From: JADLGJ01 sp031423615
GTDB lineage: Bacteria > Omnitrophota > Gorgyraeia > Zapsychrales > JANLHA01
Reading direction: 5' to 3'
Length of the DNA stretch: 31,113 nucleotides
Assembly (NCBI GenBank): GCA_031423615.1
Contig: JANPFV010000022.1
Coordinates: 1-31,113 of the forward strand
Shown: piece by piece, positions 30,342 to 31,113 of the stretch
How the letters are laid out: every line of letters starts with the position of its first letter
How positions within the stretch are numbered: position 1 is the stretch's first letter
Notes under the pieces: generated by a model
Seen by the model: only the letters and a program-made list of their open reading frames with translations
What the model was told of the DNA's origin: nothing
The model's database searches: none
Program-made: the position numbers and the translations under genes

Positions 30342-31113
30342 GATATCCGGTTTTAAAAGTGGCCGATCGAGTCTGACATTCAAAGTTTTGGCCTCGTTGG
30401 TCGGCTTGTGTTTTTTATATGAAACCGTTGCAATGGATATTTTGCGTTTGCGATCATCGGCCGCTAACGCCCAAGTCCCGGTTCCTTCGAACCTAGTTAT
30501 GCCCTCGGTCAGTTTCTTACCTACCGCTTTGCAAGCGATTCACATCGACCCACAGTTTCCTCTAGACATTGATTTCATCATTGATGGCGTTGATGAGGAT
30601 AACCTGAATCAGCAGGACGTAAAGCGTTTGATCCAGTATTTTCTTGCCACTTTGACTACACCCGAAAAAGATATTTGGGTCAACCTTTCTCCCTATGAGG
30701 CCGACCGGATTATTCCTCAGCAGTTTGGTGAAACGGCGGCCGGCCGCGACCTTTTATTGCAGGACAAATTGCTCAAGCAATTGAGCTCGTCGTTGACATA
30801 TCCGGAAAGTGAAACGGGAAAAATATTCTGGCAAAGAGTTTATGAAAAGGCGAAGGCCATTTATGGCACTACAGCGGTTTCAATCGATACATTTCAGCGC
30901 GTGTGGATCATGCCGGAGAAGGCGGTCGTTTATGAATATAACGGCACCGCCTTTATTGCGGAAAGTCATTTGAAAGTCTTGTTGGAAGACGATTATAAAG
31001 CTTTGAATAATTTTCAGCGGGAAGCGTCGGAGGTCACCAAACGCCTGCCTGAGCCAAACGCCCACAAAATAAATAGTTTGTCGTCGGAAATAACGCGTGA
31101 AATTATTCTGCCC
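30340..31113 (+). CDS. N-terminal part of a large membrane-anchored or exported protein, truncated by window edge
   Basis: 258 codons are open to the window edge, with no stop. After a short basic start comes a hydrophobic helix at about residues 13-30 (LASLVGLCFLYETVA), acting as signal anchor or signal peptide; then a low-complexity link (SSAANAQVPVPSNLVMPSV). The folded part begins about residue 65: IDPQFPLDIDFIIDGVDED, QDVKRLIQYFLATLTTPEKDIWVNLSPYEADRIIPQQFGETAAGRDLLLQDKLLKQLSSSLTYPES split over several segments, and VSIDTFQRVWIMPEKAVVYEYNGTAFIAESHLKVLLEDD. I connect this style with very large Omnitrophota proteins from memory and cannot verify it. The only ATG is at 30340; in-frame stops lie at 30286. 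No function assigned. Confidence 0.65.
   Translation, partial: MISGFKSGRSSLTFKVLASLVGLCFLYETVAMDILRLRSSAANAQVPVPSNLVMPSVSFLPTALQAIHIDPQFPLDIDFIIDGVDEDNLNQQDVKRLIQYFLATLTTPEKDIWVNLSPYEADRIIPQQFGETAAGRDLLLQDKLLKQLSSSLTYPESETGKIFWQRVYEKAKAIYGTTAVSIDTFQRVWIMPEKAVVYEYNGTAFIAESHLKVLLEDDYKALNNFQREASEVTKRLPEPNAHKINSLSSEITREIILP

Noticed and set aside
30473..30500. GGTTC...GAACC motif like a tRNA T-arm
   Set aside because: Lies inside the open reading frame of the right-edge protein, with no acceptor or anticodon arms nearby.
1..31113. CRISPR arrays, transposases, phage genes or toxin-antitoxin pairs
   Set aside because: No regularly spaced repeats and no such protein motifs were found on either strand. 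The unusual content is regulatory RNA and gene context instead.

Overview
The window is a bacterial chromosome segment with dense genes, short spacers, Shine-Dalgarno starts on many genes and sigma70-like promoters. Prepilin leaders, outer-membrane barrel proteins and LolA-like proteins point to a didermic Gram-negative cell. The protein style, and above all the incomplete protein at the right edge, reminds me of Candidatus Omnitrophota. That assignment is from memory and is moderate at best. I saw no tRNA, rRNA, insertion sequence, phage gene or CRISPR array.

Layout. (1) 136-2420: a LolA-like periplasmic protein and a DUF1302-type outer-membrane barrel, probably the tail of an RND/MMPL export operon. 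(2) 2523-6114: Ppx/GppA-HD phosphatase and polyphosphate kinase, overlapping. (3) 6141-8835: a ROK sugar kinase on the minus strand, then a small secreted protein, a RimK-like ATP-grasp ligase and a DUF2934 protein. (4) 8935-17847: a phosphate block. A secreted dienelactone-hydrolase-like protein leads phoB-phoR; then a Pho-box-like repeat precedes a 66-aa unknown protein, a porin and pstS-pstC-pstA-pstB-phoU. (5) 17877-23763: a pseudopilin (minus), a membrane-anchored alkaline-phosphatase-superfamily hydrolase (plus), and a minus-strand operon cysD-cysN-arylsulfotransferase-like. (6) 23764-24581: a promoter and a cyclic-di-GMP-I riboswitch leading into a 26-codon prepilin remnant, then a small unknown gene. 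(7) 24655-29779: promoter, FMN riboswitch, intrinsic terminator, then ribBA-ribH-nusB-PHP phosphoesterase-ribD-ribE, followed by fabZ. (8) 30340-end: start of a large secreted or anchored protein, cut by the window edge.

How the genes fit together. Ppx/Ppk, PhoBR, the porin, Pst and PhoU form a nearly complete phosphate sensing, uptake and storage set. The Pho-box-like repeat lies exactly where PhoB would switch on the porin-pst operon. The rib genes supply the riboflavin route apart from the ARPP phosphatase, which a PHP-family phosphoesterase inside the operon might provide. CysDN makes APS, but no APS/PAPS reductase or APS kinase is nearby; the neighbour is a sulfotransferase-like propeller.

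Best items for a second look: the c-di-GMP riboswitch with its prepilin remnant; the FMN riboswitch whose P1 5' strand is an exact copy of the terminator 3' arm (a ready-made long-range antiterminator) and which carries an extra hairpin; the Pho-box-led operon with an unknown first gene; and two minus-strand genes with a -10 box exactly 6 nt before ATG (leaderless candidates).
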